Numbered from the stretch's first letter, positions 1 through 9,887 are shown. The stretch is 64,000 nt of DNA from Hydractinia symbiolongicarpus (GCF_029227915.1 NC_079879.1:6388001-6452000), one strand, 5' to 3'. Notes: generated from the sequence alone by a model not told the origin. A program made the numbers and translations.

Positions 1-552
1 TTCCCATGGAAGGAAAATACAGAGATTGATGGTAAGTAGAATTGTTGTTACATTTCTTGACACTTCATATATCATGATTTTACACTCATTGTGAAAACAT
101 TCGGGTTGAGGTACTGTAGGGTTTAAAAAATAGTGGCGACAACGAAAATGAGTTGTTGAAAAAATGCGAAGAAGAAGTCGGCATACTCAAAAAAGAAATG
201 TCTAGCTAGTGGCTTTTTTACAGTATAATTGGAAAATGAGATAGATGTCAATAGCTTCAACTTTTATGCGAATGAGGTATGCTGAATGCTTCTTTTGCCT
301 AATTGTGCTAGTTTATATTTATATTTATTTTTTTTTGGTTTTGTCAAATGTTCAGGATTCTTCTTTATTGTGTGCTTCTGATTGGGATATCTTAACAACA
401 GCTCTTGCAGTTTTAAAACTTAGGATTAGATATGGTTTCTCAAATGCTTTTCTATGACATTTTTTTATATTTCAGTGCTTACCAATGGCGAAAAGGTTAA
501 TCCTGAAGAGAGGCATGTTTCCCTGTCCGGCTCAGACAGTGACCCGGAATAA
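1..552 (+). CDS. Last two exons of an unidentified gene (partial, enters from left)
   Basis: An open exon end runs from the window edge to position 31 and is followed by a good donor (GTAAGT). A pyrimidine/AT-rich tract ending in TTTCAG at 471-475 gives an acceptor, and the exon from 476 reads in the matching phase to TAA at 550-552. The joined C-terminus is short, acidic and serine-rich, ending in a run like SLSGSDSDPE. I do not recognise the family. A stretch at about 130-225 could also code for a lysine/glutamate-rich peptide, so an alternative exon is possible. Support is splice-site quality and phase agreement only; transcripts would settle it. Confidence 0.35.
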
Positions 553-735
553 TGTAACTGCTATCGTCTGTATTTATTATTTGAACTACCATAGCTCTTT
601 TCCGGGATTACATATTTTTTTAAGATTTCGTATCGTATCCGAAATCTTGTTTAAACGGGCTTTTTCCTCCTTCGTTTTCCTTCTTATCCTTCTCACTCAT
701 TTCACACAGTATGTTCTATTGTTTGTAATCTCTTT

Positions 736-1075
736 AATAATAGCCGTCGTCTGTCTGTCTGTGTGTCCGCGAAAGCCGTGTCCCGTAACGGAAACACGAA
801 TTTTTAAAATGCGCACCAATACCAAATGCGATATATTTCTGTCCACTTTGTTGCAACGGGTTAATTTGAAGGACGGACGACCCCGTGGATTTTTCCACGG
901 GCTAACGACTAGTCTCTATAATAATAGCCGTCGTCTGTCTGTCTCTGCGCGGACCCCCCGCTGAGTTAGAAAATGATGTTGCGGAAACACGAATATCAAA
1001 TGCGATATATTTTTATCCACTTTGCTGCGACAGGTAAATATAAAGGACGGGCGACTAATCAACGACTAGTCAATT
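736..1075. repeat. Duplicated dispersed repeat (about 184-bp unit)
   Basis: The motif AATAATAGCCGTCGTCTGTC occurs at 736 and again at 920. Each is followed by related text containing GCGATATATTT, a TTTGCTGC/TTTGTTGC block and GGACGGGCGA or GGACGGACGA. A related block (GCTGCAACGGGTAAAT) reappears near 35,627. This looks like a dispersed genomic repeat, tandemly doubled here. Long open frames in this stretch are by-products. Confidence 0.55.
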
Positions 1076-1924
1076 TATATTATCAACTTGTGTCAAGTCA
1101 TTAAAGTATGTTTCTGAACTATAAAGGGAATGAAATAAATTGAATTTGTTCCGAAATCTTTTAGCCTGCAAGGACTTTTCATTCTACTTTAATCAAGAAG
1201 AGAAAAACTAATAGCTCTATACTATATTTCAACTATTTGTAGAATATATATTTTTCCCTTTTTAACAAGTAGTTAATTGCTTCTTAGAATAATACAAGAC
1301 GTATAATATACACTGTATTATACATACTCATTTGTGGAAATAAATTGAAATCAATCACAATGGGCTATCAAACGGAAAGTGAATGTCTCAATATCATTCC
1401 CTATGTAATATATTAAAAAGGATGACCACAAGCTTGATCATATTATTTTTGAAGTAATCATATAAAAAACTTCCTATATTAACAAAAAGCAATTCATAAA
1501 GAAGTAGCAATCTTTTTGTGAAACATTCTGTGATGCCACGGATGCTAATTGTTTTGACTTTCGTAGTGCATGAGCATATTTTTAGAAAGTAGCTTTTAGT
1601 CTGTGAAATACACAAACACCACTAGATTTCATCAAGACTCTACAACTATAAACTACAATCGTTCCATATATATTAACAATTGTTTCACAAAAAACGGATT
1701 CTTCTATATTCGAAAGCATAACAGATTAATCCTTAGCAAAGACGGCGTGATACATATTTGCCGAAAACTTTGTTCCGGTATACGTTAACAAGTTTTAATG
1801 TTGTGAAACAAAAAAAGGTTTCTTTCAACCAAGAGATAATTGGCATATACAAAAGTATTCAGGTCTTAATTCATCGAAACAAGACAAGTAGAGTTCGTAT
1901 ATGTGACAATACCTTAGACACATT
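1076..1924. other. AT-rich stretch without recognised genes
   Basis: Only short open frames without recognisable motifs occur on either strand. No splice-consistent exon, tRNA or terminal-repeat structure was seen. Confidence 0.5.
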
Positions 1925-2150
1925 TCATTTTCCGGCCAAAATTAAGCGAAACGAGAGAAACATGGAGCGCTTAATTGATAATGGCATAGACAAGTGCCGA
2001 CTTCGGTGATTTTTGGTCTAAAATTTCGTTTTATATTGTCAAAATTGAACAAAACAAGAGAAACATGGAGCGTTTAACTGATATTATCATAGACAAGCGC
2101 CAAATTCGGTAACTTTTGTTCTGAAATTTTATATTCCGGCCAAAATTGAA
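1925..2150. repeat. Imperfect duplication, about 103-bp spacing
   Basis: The block around GAGAAACATGGAGCG occurs at about 1,955 and 2,058, with similar flanks before (CAAAATT) and after (ATAGACAAG). A third fragment (CCGGCCAAAATTGAAG) begins at about 2,133. It lies just before the 82-bp tandem array and may share its origin. Confidence 0.5.
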
Positions 2151-2190
2151 GTATTATCTACTCTAAAGTATTATCTAAAAGGTTATGAAA

Positions 2191-2550
2191 GGCCCAATTC
2201 ACCAAAACAACTGAACCTGTTATGTATAGATTGCTTCTAGAAACATGACCATTTTCCTGAATTTTTATCAATGGCCTAGCTCACCAAAACAAGTAATTCT
2301 ATTATGTACGGATTGCTTCTAGAAACAGGATCTTTTTCCTGAATGTTTATCAATGGCTCAATTTACCGAAATAACCGCATCTGTGATATATGGATTGCTT
2401 CTAGAAATAGGAGCTTTTTCCTGAATGCTTAACAATGGCCCAATCCACCGAAACAACTGAATCTGAGATGTATGGATTGCTTCTAAAACAGGAGCTTTTT
2501 TCTAAATTTTTATCAAGGGTCTAATTTACGGAAACAACCGTATCTCTTAC
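2191..2550. repeat. 82-bp tandem repeat, about 4.4 copies
   Basis: Units start at 2,191, 2,273, 2,355, 2,437 and a partial one near 2,518. Each contains GGATTGCTTCTAGAAA (or a variant), then an A/T-rich TTTTTCCTGAAT block and ends with TATCAAT. Divergence between units is moderate, so the array is not recent. Confidence 0.8.
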
Positions 2551-2980
2551 GTAATACTGATCACTCGCCTTTACTAATGGTATTTGGAACATACATTGCT
2601 TGTGATGTATTCTGTTAGACTCAAACAAACTGATCATGTCTCGTTGGGTAAGCGCAGTAAAACACAAGATGTGAAATTGAAAATGAATATTTAGGCGTGT
2701 CTGCTAAATTTGTTTCTTTGTCTCTGATATTATGATGACCACTGGCAAATCGGCCATCATGGCTTGTTTATCTACCAACTACAATTGATGTACTGATAAG
2801 AATCTTTTGTGGGAAGATGTCCAGATAACTTTTCGTTTGTATATAGTGCGAGACCATCATGGCGATGGTAGTCACTTGAACGCCGTTTTCCCCAGTTCAA
2901 TTTAACTGAAAAGTTAGAATATTTTTTGAAACTATTTGTATGAAGCTTAACTGCTGTAAACCCCTGCGCTTCTTAACAGG

Positions 2981-4530
2981 CTACTACACTCTACTACAAG
3001 CTACTACACTCTACTACAACCTACTACACTCTACTACCAGCTACTACGCTCTACTACAGGCTACTACACTCTACTACAGAGAAATACGCTTTACCACAGA
3101 GAAATACATTCTACTACAGAGAATTACGCTCTACTACACTCTACTACAAGCTACTACACTCTACTACAAGCTACTACACTCTACTACAGGCTACTACACT
3201 CTGCTACAGAGAAATACGCTTTACTACAGAGAAATACATTCTACTACGCTCTACTACAGGCTACTACACTCTACTACAAGCTACTACGCTCTACTACAGG
3301 CTACTACAGAGAAATACGCTCTACTACGCTCTACTACACGCTACTACACTCTACTACAGAGAAATACGCTATACTACAGAGAAATACGCTCTACTACAGA
3401 GAAATACGCTTTACTACAGAGAAATACATTCTACTACGCTCTACTACACGCTACTACACTCTACTACAAGCTACTACAGGCTACTACACTCTACTACAGA
3501 GAAATACGCTTTACTACAGAGAAATACATTCTACTACGCTCTACTACACGCTATTACACTCTACTACAAGCTACTACAGGCTACTACACTCTACTACAGA
3601 GATATACGCTTTACTACAGAGAAATACATTCTACTACGCTCTACTACACGTTACTACGCTCTACTACACGCTACTACACTCTACTACAGAGAAATACGCT
3701 TTACTACAGAGAAATACATTCTACTACGCTCTACTACACGCTACTACACTCTACTACAGGCTACTACAAGCTACTACACTCTACTACAGAGAAATACGCT
3801 TTACTACAGAGAAATAAATTCTACTACGCTCTACTACACGCTACTACGCTCTACTACACGCTACTACAGGCTACTACACTCTACTACAGAGAAATACGCT
3901 TTACTACAGAGAAATACATTCTACTACGCTCTACTACACGCTACTACACTCTACTACAAGCTACTACAGGCTACTACACTCTACTACAGAGAAATACGCT
4001 TTACTACAGAGAAATACATTCTACTACGCTCTACTACACGTTACTACGCTCTACTACACGCTACTACACTCTACTGCAGAGAAATACGCTTTACTACAGA
4101 GAAATACATTCTACTACGCTCTACTACACGCTACTACACTCTACTACACGCTACTACAGGCTACTACACTCTACTACAGAGAAATACGCTTTACTACAGA
4201 GAAATACATTCTACTACGCTCTACTACACGCTACTACGCTCTACTACACGCTACTACACTCTACTACAGAGAAATACGCTTTACTACAGAGAAATACATT
4301 CTACTACGCTCTACTACGCGCTACTACACTCTACTACAGGCTACTACAGGCTACTACACTCTACTACAGAGAAATACGCTTTACTACAAAGAAATACATT
4401 CTACTACGCTCTACTACACGCTACTACACTCTACTACAACCTACTACAGGCTACTACACTCTACTACAGAGAAATACGCTTTACTACAGAGAAATACATT
4501 CTACTACGCTCTACTACAGGCTACTACACT
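2981..4530. repeat. 10-bp-period minisatellite with 90/100-bp higher-order unit
   Basis: The stretch is made of decamers CTACTACNNN (ends ACT, AAG, AGG, ACG, GCT, AGA) interleaved with GAAATACGCT and GAAATACATT decamers. Indels are essentially always whole decamers. The marker GAAATACGCT recurs at 3,501, 3,691, 3,791, 3,891, 3,991, 4,081, 4,181, 4,271, 4,371 and 4,471 (GATATACGCT at 3,601), so the higher-order unit is 9 or 10 decamers. Because 10 is not a multiple of 3 and no phase contains a stop, plus-strand frames stay open for over 500 codons. The minus strand is full of TAG. I treat the long open frame as an artefact of the repeat. Confidence 0.95.
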
Positions 4531-4861
4531 TGTGCTTTATGGAGAATAGCACATTATTATCTCCACAAGGCTTGGGAACGTACATAGGTCTAACACATGT
4601 TGAATACTATATCTCCTTTATATTCAGGAAGTAATACGTGGACGACTTACCAACTTTATTAGGAAAAGTTCCGATAAAATCGGATTAAGAAAAATTTTAC
4701 CTGCTGAAAAGACAACCTCATTTCCAGGGTGTTTCACCCTTTTGAAGACGTACGAAGTATAATTCCCATTTTTAAATAAGATCGAAAGAAGCTGGTTAAA
4801 CCCTTATGTGGACTAACAGTACTAATTAGCAACTGTGAAACACCACTTGCTTTAGTAGTAT

Positions 4862-5150
4862 AGTAGAGTGAATTAAAGTAGGATTTCGCTCCTTTGACAC
4901 CTTTACCCCTTAAAACCTCCTCTCCAAAATCTCGCAGTCTCATGTCAACAGCACACGAAATCTTGAAACCATGGCAACTGAATCACACGAAATATACCAT
5001 AGCAACCACCTCAACCCCCACTCCAGCCCCTACCCTCCCAAAATCTGAAAAATCCGACACATCCGAAACCAAATCCGATTCCGATAATTCTTGCACATTC
5101 GTACACGCCGATAGTAATAATGCTGACATCAACAAAATCCAGAGCATGTG
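4862..5150 (+). repeat. Left inverted terminal repeat
   Basis: Reverse-complement match to 27,415-27,650. Shared blocks include TTTGACACCTTTACCCC, CCAGCCCCTACCCTCCCAAA, AAATCCGATTCCGATAA and AATAATGCTGACATCAACAA. The left copy carries about 85 extra bases (near 4,925-5,010) absent on the right. Similarity fades outward through AGTAGTA at about 4,853, so the exact terminus is uncertain. Confidence 0.88.
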
Positions 5151-5221
5151 CGAATGAGTATGAGGATTTCCCATATTCGAAGGTCCGCACCAATTAAAAT
5201 TGAAATCTACCTATAATAAAG

Positions 5222-5431
5222 ATGAGTTGGTTCAGGAAAGCTATAGGTAAATTATACGACAACGTGTCGGCACCATTAGCAGCAACACGGGACGCTCTCG
5301 CCGATCAACTACGGAGTGTGAGGGATACCGTTACCTACTACTATAACAATGCGAAGGAGCAAATCTCAGGAGCGACAACGCTCCACGACGAGGTCAAACG
5401 GATCACCATCGAAGATGAATACCAGGGATGA
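5222..5431 (+). CDS. Small amphipathic-helix protein at left end of element
   Basis: A 69-aa reading frame starts at ATG 5,222, directly behind TATAATAAAG. The sequence begins MSWFRKAIGKLYDNV and is rich in alternating charged and hydrophobic residues, which suggests an amphipathic helical protein. No signal peptide or clear TM segment is visible. I recall short proteins beginning MSW at the same position in other invertebrate Polintons, but have no function for them. The end overlaps the next frame by 4 bp (ATGA), and GATGAATACC is duplicated across this junction, so a small duplication may have separated what was once continuous with the polymerase frame. Half B has no counterpart because its left end is missing. 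Confidence 0.5.
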   Translation: MSWFRKAIGKLYDNVSAPLAATRDALADQLRSVRDTVTYYYNNAKEQISGATTLHDEVKRITIEDEYQG

Positions 5432-7177
5432 ATACCGACCTCAAACACATGTTCGGGAAAGAATCAAAGCAGACCACGAACCCGGAGTGGATCGAGGACA
5501 TCCAGCACATATTTGACGAGAATGACGCGCAATATTTGGAAGATGGAAGTCGCACCAAGACGTGGCGATTCAATAAGAAGCTTAACCAACCGTTTACGGA
5601 GGCTATCATGCGAAAAATCATTCCCCACGTAGACATGCGCGTCAAGGTAGTCTACAATTTTAGCTGTGATATTTACCGAGGTGGTGGCGGTGTAGCCGAT
5701 TACCACAAGACCAAGAGCTCCAAGTCACTCTCAAGCATGGCGAAAATCGAAGCCTTCATGGAAGAATGCGAGATGACAGAACCATCGAGACCCTCGGGGC
5801 ATACGAAGGCAAAATAGTCTTCAAACATGTACAGGTCAAGATCATCTCCACGAGGGAGCCCTTACTTGGATGTGGACCTTTGCCGGACTGGCTGCGGTGC
5901 AAAAGGTGCATTTACGGCTTTGACGAAGAAGACGAAAGAACCGACAGCCTGTGCTTCTGGACATGCCTAGCGGTGCACTATCGGGGAGAGCGAAAGCAGC
6001 GGACCTAACATATTTATCCGAGCACACCCCGGTAAATGTCGCGGTTCATGACAGTTTCAATGAAAATCCAACATTCATCGAGCATCACGATCCTAAGGTA
6101 TTGGTTAAACAGTTCGTGGAGGAGCTGGAGAAAAGGCAGGCCCTAATCGTTGAAGAAGTGGAGCGAGTGTACCCAAGACCCGACGATTTTGACATGCTTC
6201 CATATAGATATCAAGACGCTTGTACGAAGAACGAGGCGTATGAGCTCCTGCAGACGGGGATGGTTGGTGGTCCCGCGATCGTCTTTTGCAGGTACCATGA
6301 GAGTGATGTAACAGGTATCAGATCTCATGTATACGACGAACTCCGCTCATGCAAAACCATTCTGGGCTATGACGCGAACATGCTCTACCCGAGCACATTG
6401 CTCCAAGATGTCCCGTGCGGGAAGGAAAAACTAATCACTATCGCTGTACCAAAATTAGCGGGACAATCGGCGGTATTAAGACGATGTATTCAAAGTGGCT
6501 CGCTCTTCGGGTTTGCGCAAGTTGATATAGAGGTACCCCTTGAGTTGTATGACAAATTCAATGAGATGTCCCCGCTATTTGTCGTGAATGAGATACCAAA
6601 CGATCAAATCCCTGGGCACATGCATGGGCTGGAAGTCATCGCTTTTCATCAGCTCCTCAGGTATACCCGAGGCAAACCCTTTGCATGGTTCCCAACAGAG
6701 ATTGCGGATGCACGAAGACAAGCTGATCAAGATCCATATAAGCGAATCGCGGGTGATACAGCCAAGTTAAAAGGTAATTCATTTTATGGCAAAATGATTA
6801 AGGATATTGCGAGACATGCAAACACCATGCTTACAAAAGACGAGGGGTATGTTGATAAAGCGATGAGATCTCCACACTTCGAGGATCTTGAAGAGATAGG
6901 TGATGGGTATGAGATTAGAGAGGACAAGCACAAGGCCAGTATAGATCGACCGTACCAATGTGGCATTGCAGTCTACCAGCTGGCTAAATTGTGGATGCTA
7001 GAGTTTTACTATGATTTCCTCGACAAGTATGTAGATCGTCGAGACTTTGAGTATGTGTACATGGATACCGATAGCGCGTATTTTGCCATCTCCGGAAAGG
7101 ATTTGCGAGAGGTCGTTAGGCCTGAACTACTCGACTACTTGTCTGCTAGGTGTAGACAACAACAACAAAAAACCAAT
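5428..7177 (+). pseudogene. polB: Family-B (protein-primed type) DNA polymerase, half A, broken
   Basis: The replicative polymerase of the element. The N-terminal part is spread over three frames (5,428-5,817; 5,766-6,008; 5,951 on) and includes a Cys block (KRCIYGFDEEDERTDSLCFW). The palm follows with motif A (GYDANMLYPS, about 6,367), motif B (KLKGNSFYGKM, about 6,765) and motif C (YMDTDSAYF, about 7,058). Between the linker ending near VYPRPDDFDML and the palm entry (VGGPAIVFCRYHE), most of the exonuclease region expected in this family seems absent. After RPELLDYL the frame runs directly into an HNH endonuclease at 7,178, and the polymerase C-terminus seen in half B is missing. Frameshifts, an internal deletion and the insertion make it non-functional as it stands. 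Confidence 0.85.
7139..7159 (+). promoter_or_regulatory. Stem-loop before HNH copy 1
   Basis: TTGTCTGC pairs with GTAGACAA (one G-U), loop of 5. It lies 18 bp before the HNH start codon. HNH copy 3 has a related hairpin at the same relative place. Confidence 0.5.
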
Positions 7178-7648
7178 ATGGAGGATATCAAGAGCTGTTC
7201 AAACTGTAAAAAACTTTTATTTTTGAATAATTTTAAGTACCAACGGAATGGCCAATGGACAAAATGGTGCATTAGATGCTTGAATAGGAAAAAATGCCAC
7301 CATCAAAAACGGTGTTGCAAGGAGTGTGACTTCGGTAGGTATCAGTATCAACTTATTTTGAACAGGATTCGCCGTGCTCTAAGACAAGAGAGAGAGATTT
7401 GCTCCACTGAATACTTGGAATGCGACATTACCTCATTCAAGGCGCACATTAAGGCTCGGTTCACGGAAGGTATGAATTGGGGGAACCAAGGGCAGTGGAA
7501 TTTCGATCACAAGGTGCCATTTAAACACAAAGAGAATGGTGAAAATCCCAGCTTGGAGACGCAGCTCGCCAAACTCCACTATATCAATATGCAACCAATG
7601 TGGGGGAGCGATAACAAGTCGAAAGGCCATCGATATATCACTAAGTAG
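7178..7648 (+). CDS. HNH endonuclease copy 1, fused in frame to polymerase
   Basis: A 156-aa protein starts at an internal ATG at 7,178 and is in frame with the truncated polymerase. Cys pairs come first (CSNCKKL, CIRCL, CHHQKRCCKEC), suggesting zinc binding. The C-terminal HNH core follows: WNFDHKVPF, then HYINMQPMW and KGHRYIT. HNH proteins of this layout occur in giant viruses and phages as mobile, homing-type endonucleases (established for the superfamily; the role here is inferred). A stem-loop at 7,139-7,159 and an ACAACAACAA leader precede the start, and a similar leader precedes copy 3. Residues of the HNH core look complete. It could be translated alone or as a polymerase fusion. Confidence 0.75.
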   Translation: MEDIKSCSNCKKLLFLNNFKYQRNGQWTKWCIRCLNRKKCHHQKRCCKECDFGRYQYQLILNRIRRALRQEREICSTEYLECDITSFKAHIKARFTEGMNWGNQGQWNFDHKVPFKHKENGENPSLETQLAKLHYINMQPMWGSDNKSKGHRYITK

Positions 7649-7668
7649 TTAGCGCTTTATCATAGTAG

Positions 7669-7695
7669 CAAAGGTGTAGTAGAGCCACACCTTTG
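7669..7695 (+). terminator. Boundary stem-loop after HNH copy 1
   Basis: CAAAGGTGT (7,669-7,677) pairs perfectly with ACACCTTTG (7,687-7,695), loop 9. It sits 20 bp after the HNH stop and just before the next gene, whose likely original ATG at 7,714 follows AATAA. The half-B equivalent at 18,359-18,388 has a different sequence. Confidence 0.7.
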
Positions 7696-8270
7696 TGCAT
7701 AAGGCTCGAATAAATGTTGGAATATTGTTGCTGATTGCTATACTCGTCCCATACATCTTGCTACTTGCTTGTTTCTATCGATACAGACGAGTAATAATAA
7801 AGATGTCTGAATTAGCCGAAATTTTTGATGTTGTTGATACTCCCGCAGAAGCGCTTGAGCAACGTGAAAAACCTATAGACAAGCGTCAAGCCCTGAAGGA
7901 TGCAATACGCAAAGGCAATTCCCACCTCTTGCCGAAAAATTGCACCGAAGCTTTCATAGACAAATCATCGGATGAAGTAATCGACAAGGTACATGTCGAT
8001 TTCATCCAACGCGAGCTCTAAGAGAAGGGCACAAAAACAGCCAAGGCACTATCAACCCACGCGATTAGCATGTACACCAAGGCTATAAGTAACGTAGTGA
8101 CTCTCGATAGTCCCGAAGGCTTGAGGCAAGATATCGAAGAGGATCCGATCATCAGGGATAGTATGGCCGACTTGGGGATTCTCGTGTACTCGGCTTTCGG
8201 TAAGCTATTGACACCTCTGCTTATTACTGCGCATACGATTAATCACCCCCACTCTCAACGTTCAAGTTAG
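7695..8270 (+). pseudogene. TM-anchored conserved Polinton protein, half A
   Basis: Homologous to 18,391-19,018. The N-terminus holds one hydrophobic segment (LLLIAILVPYILLLACF) followed by basic residues, and the body has a conserved QREKPIDKRQALKDA block. A TAA at 8,019-8,021 ends the frame after IQREL, and the rest (including DLGILVYSAFGKLLTPLL) reads on to 8,270 in another frame. The apparent original ATG at 7,714 is one base out of frame. A second in-frame ATG at 7,803 sits behind AATAATAAAG, so either a membrane-anchored protein or two adjacent genes is possible. Function unknown. Confidence 0.65.
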
Positions 8271-8303
8271 TTGAAGAACGAGATGATGAAGATCAAGAAA
8301 ACA

Positions 8304-8558
8304 ATGGGAAATAGTCTATCAAAGATACGATTGGACAATTATGAATTATATAAAAGAATAAACGGCGTGGCTACCACTTTATGTAAATTCCCGACCATGA
8401 GCTATTCGTCTTGGTGCGGCATGGTTAGGGACCTCGGTGTGCATGATTTAGAAATCCTGACTCCGCCAGCTGATCGCTTTCCAGCGCACGTGTGTATTTT
8501 AGAGAGGAGAGCATATAGGAACGTGAACGTATATACAGGTAGACGCCCCCCAAGGTAA
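8304..8558 (+). CDS. Predicted N-myristoylated protein MGNSLSK, half A
   Basis: An 84-aa protein if started at ATG 8,304, where the sequence begins MGNSLSK, a good eukaryotic N-myristoylation signal (Gly2, Ser6 and basic residue 7). The longer upstream start would bury this signal, and half B conserves the same start (18,978), so I prefer 8,304. A shared central block contains DLGVHD, then TPPA.RFP.HVC. The preceding gene overlaps or abuts it. By analogy with myristoylated proteins of other large DNA viruses it may attach to membrane or virion, but this is inference. The C-terminus differs from B. Confidence 0.6.
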   Translation: MGNSLSKIRLDNYELYKRINGVATTLCKFPTMSYSSWCGMVRDLGVHDLEILTPPADRFPAHVCILERRAYRNVNVYTGRRPPR

Positions 8559-8573
8559 GCTAGTGGGAAGTGA

Positions 8574-8600
8574 TTCTTATACGTCTTAGACGCATAAGAA
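8574..8600 (+). terminator. Boundary stem-loop before GRVA gene, half A
   Basis: TTCTTATACGTCT (8,574-8,586) pairs with AGACGCATAAGAA (8,588-8,600) with one mismatch. The next base is the A of the ATG at 8,601. Half B has an unrelated hairpin at the same site (19,279-19,302). Confidence 0.75.
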
Positions 8601-8942
8601 ATGAATGAGGAACCTAACCAAGTTATTACCAAGAAGAACGAGGGTCGTGTTGCTGCTGGGAAGAGACGTGCGGAATGGAATTGCAAGGACAAGCTGGAGA
8701 AGAAGAGGAACTTGGGCAAAAGTACTTCCCAAGAGAGTCAGGAACCTGCGGCAGGTTCCTCCAAGTCTATGGGCAGTGTATACATTCGTGGAGGCATTGT
8801 CGTACTTGCTTGTATGGCAGCAGGTGTCTACTTCCTTACGCGTAAGCAGACCGCGGCGACCCAGCAGCCCACCGAAACACCAAAACTATCGCCTGGCGGT
8901 TCCGGAGGGGCACGGGCGCCCCAGCTAGAGCCTACAGCCTAG
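8601..8942 (+). CDS. GRVA-motif basic protein with one TM segment, half A
   Basis: A 113-aa protein with an N-terminal basic block (GRVAAGKRRAEWNCKDK), a polar linker and one TM segment (GGIVVLACMAAGVYFLTRK, about residues 62-80), then a Pro/Gln-rich tail. The half-B homologue (19,305-19,661) keeps the GRVA-type basic motif and almost the whole TM segment. I recall similar GRVxxGKxLA motifs in proteins of other animal Polintons and related adintoviruses, where a minor virion or membrane role is suspected. The stem-loop 8,574-8,600 touches its start codon. The frame is intact. Confidence 0.6.
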   Translation: MNEEPNQVITKKNEGRVAAGKRRAEWNCKDKLEKKRNLGKSTSQESQEPAAGSSKSMGSVYIRGGIVVLACMAAGVYFLTRKQTAATQQPTETPKLSPGGSGGARAPQLEPTA

Positions 8943-8989
8943 CCCGATATTGACGCCATTTTTCACATGCGATAATCTATAATATAAAC
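8943..8989 (+). promoter_or_regulatory. Conserved AT-rich promoter-like block, half A
   Basis: The block TTTTTCACATGCGATAATCT followed by ATAATATAAAC ends at the ATG at 8,990. It recurs almost unchanged at 19,637-19,668 in half B although flanking sequence has diverged. Conservation and position suggest a promoter for the small 82-aa gene. Confidence 0.55.
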
Positions 8990-9243
8990 ATGAGTTCTAA
9001 TGTTACACCCCCGCAAAAAGAGATAATTGACGTTCTGTATGAGACATTCGTGGACCTTGGGTTCACATTTGCATATGCCATGCTTGGCAAGACGTTCCTC
9101 GGGATCTCGAGCCCAGTACCAAGCTTGATACCAGCGATGTAATGAAGATGATCGCTTATTTTTCAGCGGGACGGGGAAGTCGTGAGATGGCTGTATCAAA
9201 GGCCATCCCTTTGATTCCCGCGAGTATAGTCCCGAAGAAGTAA
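8990..9243 (+). pseudogene. Conserved 82-aa Polinton protein, half A, frameshifted
   Basis: Starts MSSNVTPPQKEIIDVLYE and matches the intact half-B copy at 19,669-19,917. A frameshift near 9,115-9,125 breaks the frame after GISSPVP, and the C-terminal half continues in another frame (DTSDVMKMIAYFSAGRGSREMA). It is mostly helical with a moderately hydrophobic middle (FTFAYAM). Function unknown. It is placed immediately before the packaging ATPase in both halves, which suggests a virion or packaging role. Confidence 0.65.
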
Positions 9244-9255
9244 GCGCATGCAAAG

Positions 9256-9284
9256 TTTGTGTCTGCCTAATAGACAGACACAAA
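9256..9284 (+). terminator. Boundary stem-loop before ATPase, half A
   Basis: TTTGTGTCTG (9,256-9,265) pairs perfectly with CAGACACAAA (9,275-9,284), loop 9. Next comes ACAATAAATG with the ATPase ATG at 9,298. The half-B counterpart (19,932-19,950) differs in sequence. Confidence 0.75.
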
Positions 9285-9297
9285 GGGGTTACAATAA

Positions 9298-9887
9298 ATG
9301 CTAAACATCGTGAAAGACCCGCATACAGCAATCTTCACGGGGCCTACATGTGTGGCAAGACTCAGCGTGTACTGGACCTACTGGAGAACGAGCACAAGCA
9401 CCATTTTCACAACATCGTGATCCTGTGTCCAACGATCTGGTGGAACAAAACTTATTTGGAGAGATCCTCGCTGTAGGAGGATGACTGCGTGTTTCTTATA
9501 GATCCCAAAGACCAGTTGTTTGATTGGATCGATCAATTCTCAAAGCGTCTAGCAGGGGATGACACTCTGTTCATCGTCGAAGATCTTATAGAAGACGAGA
9601 GCCTCGGCAGGAAGCGTCAACCTCTGCTCGAGCTGGCCATCAGTGGGAGACATAGAAAGCATAGCTTATGGTTGTTAACGCAGTCATACACGGCTTTAAC
9701 TAAAAATCTCCGTCGACAGAAGAAGCAGCTGTTCATATGGTACCCCCACGAGCGCAGCGATATGAAGCTAGTGGATGAAGAGACGAACATGATCTCCGAT
9801 TGGGAGTCGATCAAGAATCTGCTCGGGAAGTCGAAACATGCCTGCTTGTACATGAGATTAGAACACCCTCGGACCTGGAAATTTTGA
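9298..9887 (+). pseudogene. FtsK/HerA-type packaging ATPase, half A, broken
   Basis: The DNA-packaging motor ATPase of Polintons (established for the class). Walker A is damaged: FTGPT..CGK has lost part of a codon and so the frame. Walker B is visible as TLFIVEDLIEDES, followed by a conserved SGRHRKHSLWLLTQ segment that carries the sensor-like glutamine. A TAG interrupts the frame near 9,474. The last residues (LEHPRTWKF) are followed by a 45-bp insertion holding a hairpin. Compare half B, where the Walker A GPTSCGK is intact. Confidence 0.85.

Noticed and set aside
2191-4530. CRISPR-like array
   Set aside because: Direct tandem repeats without unique spacers in a eukaryotic context; a minisatellite and a tandem array.
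2940-4634. A 564-codon plus-strand open frame rich in Leu, Tyr and Thr
   Set aside because: It is the translation of the 10-bp minisatellite; the repeat has no stop in any phase, so the frame stays open for trivial reasons. No start context, splice support or non-repeat domain.
5151-5190. Possible GTGCG/CGCAC stem-loop before the first Polinton gene
   Set aside because: Only 5 bp with a 33-base loop; much weaker than the other boundary hairpins.
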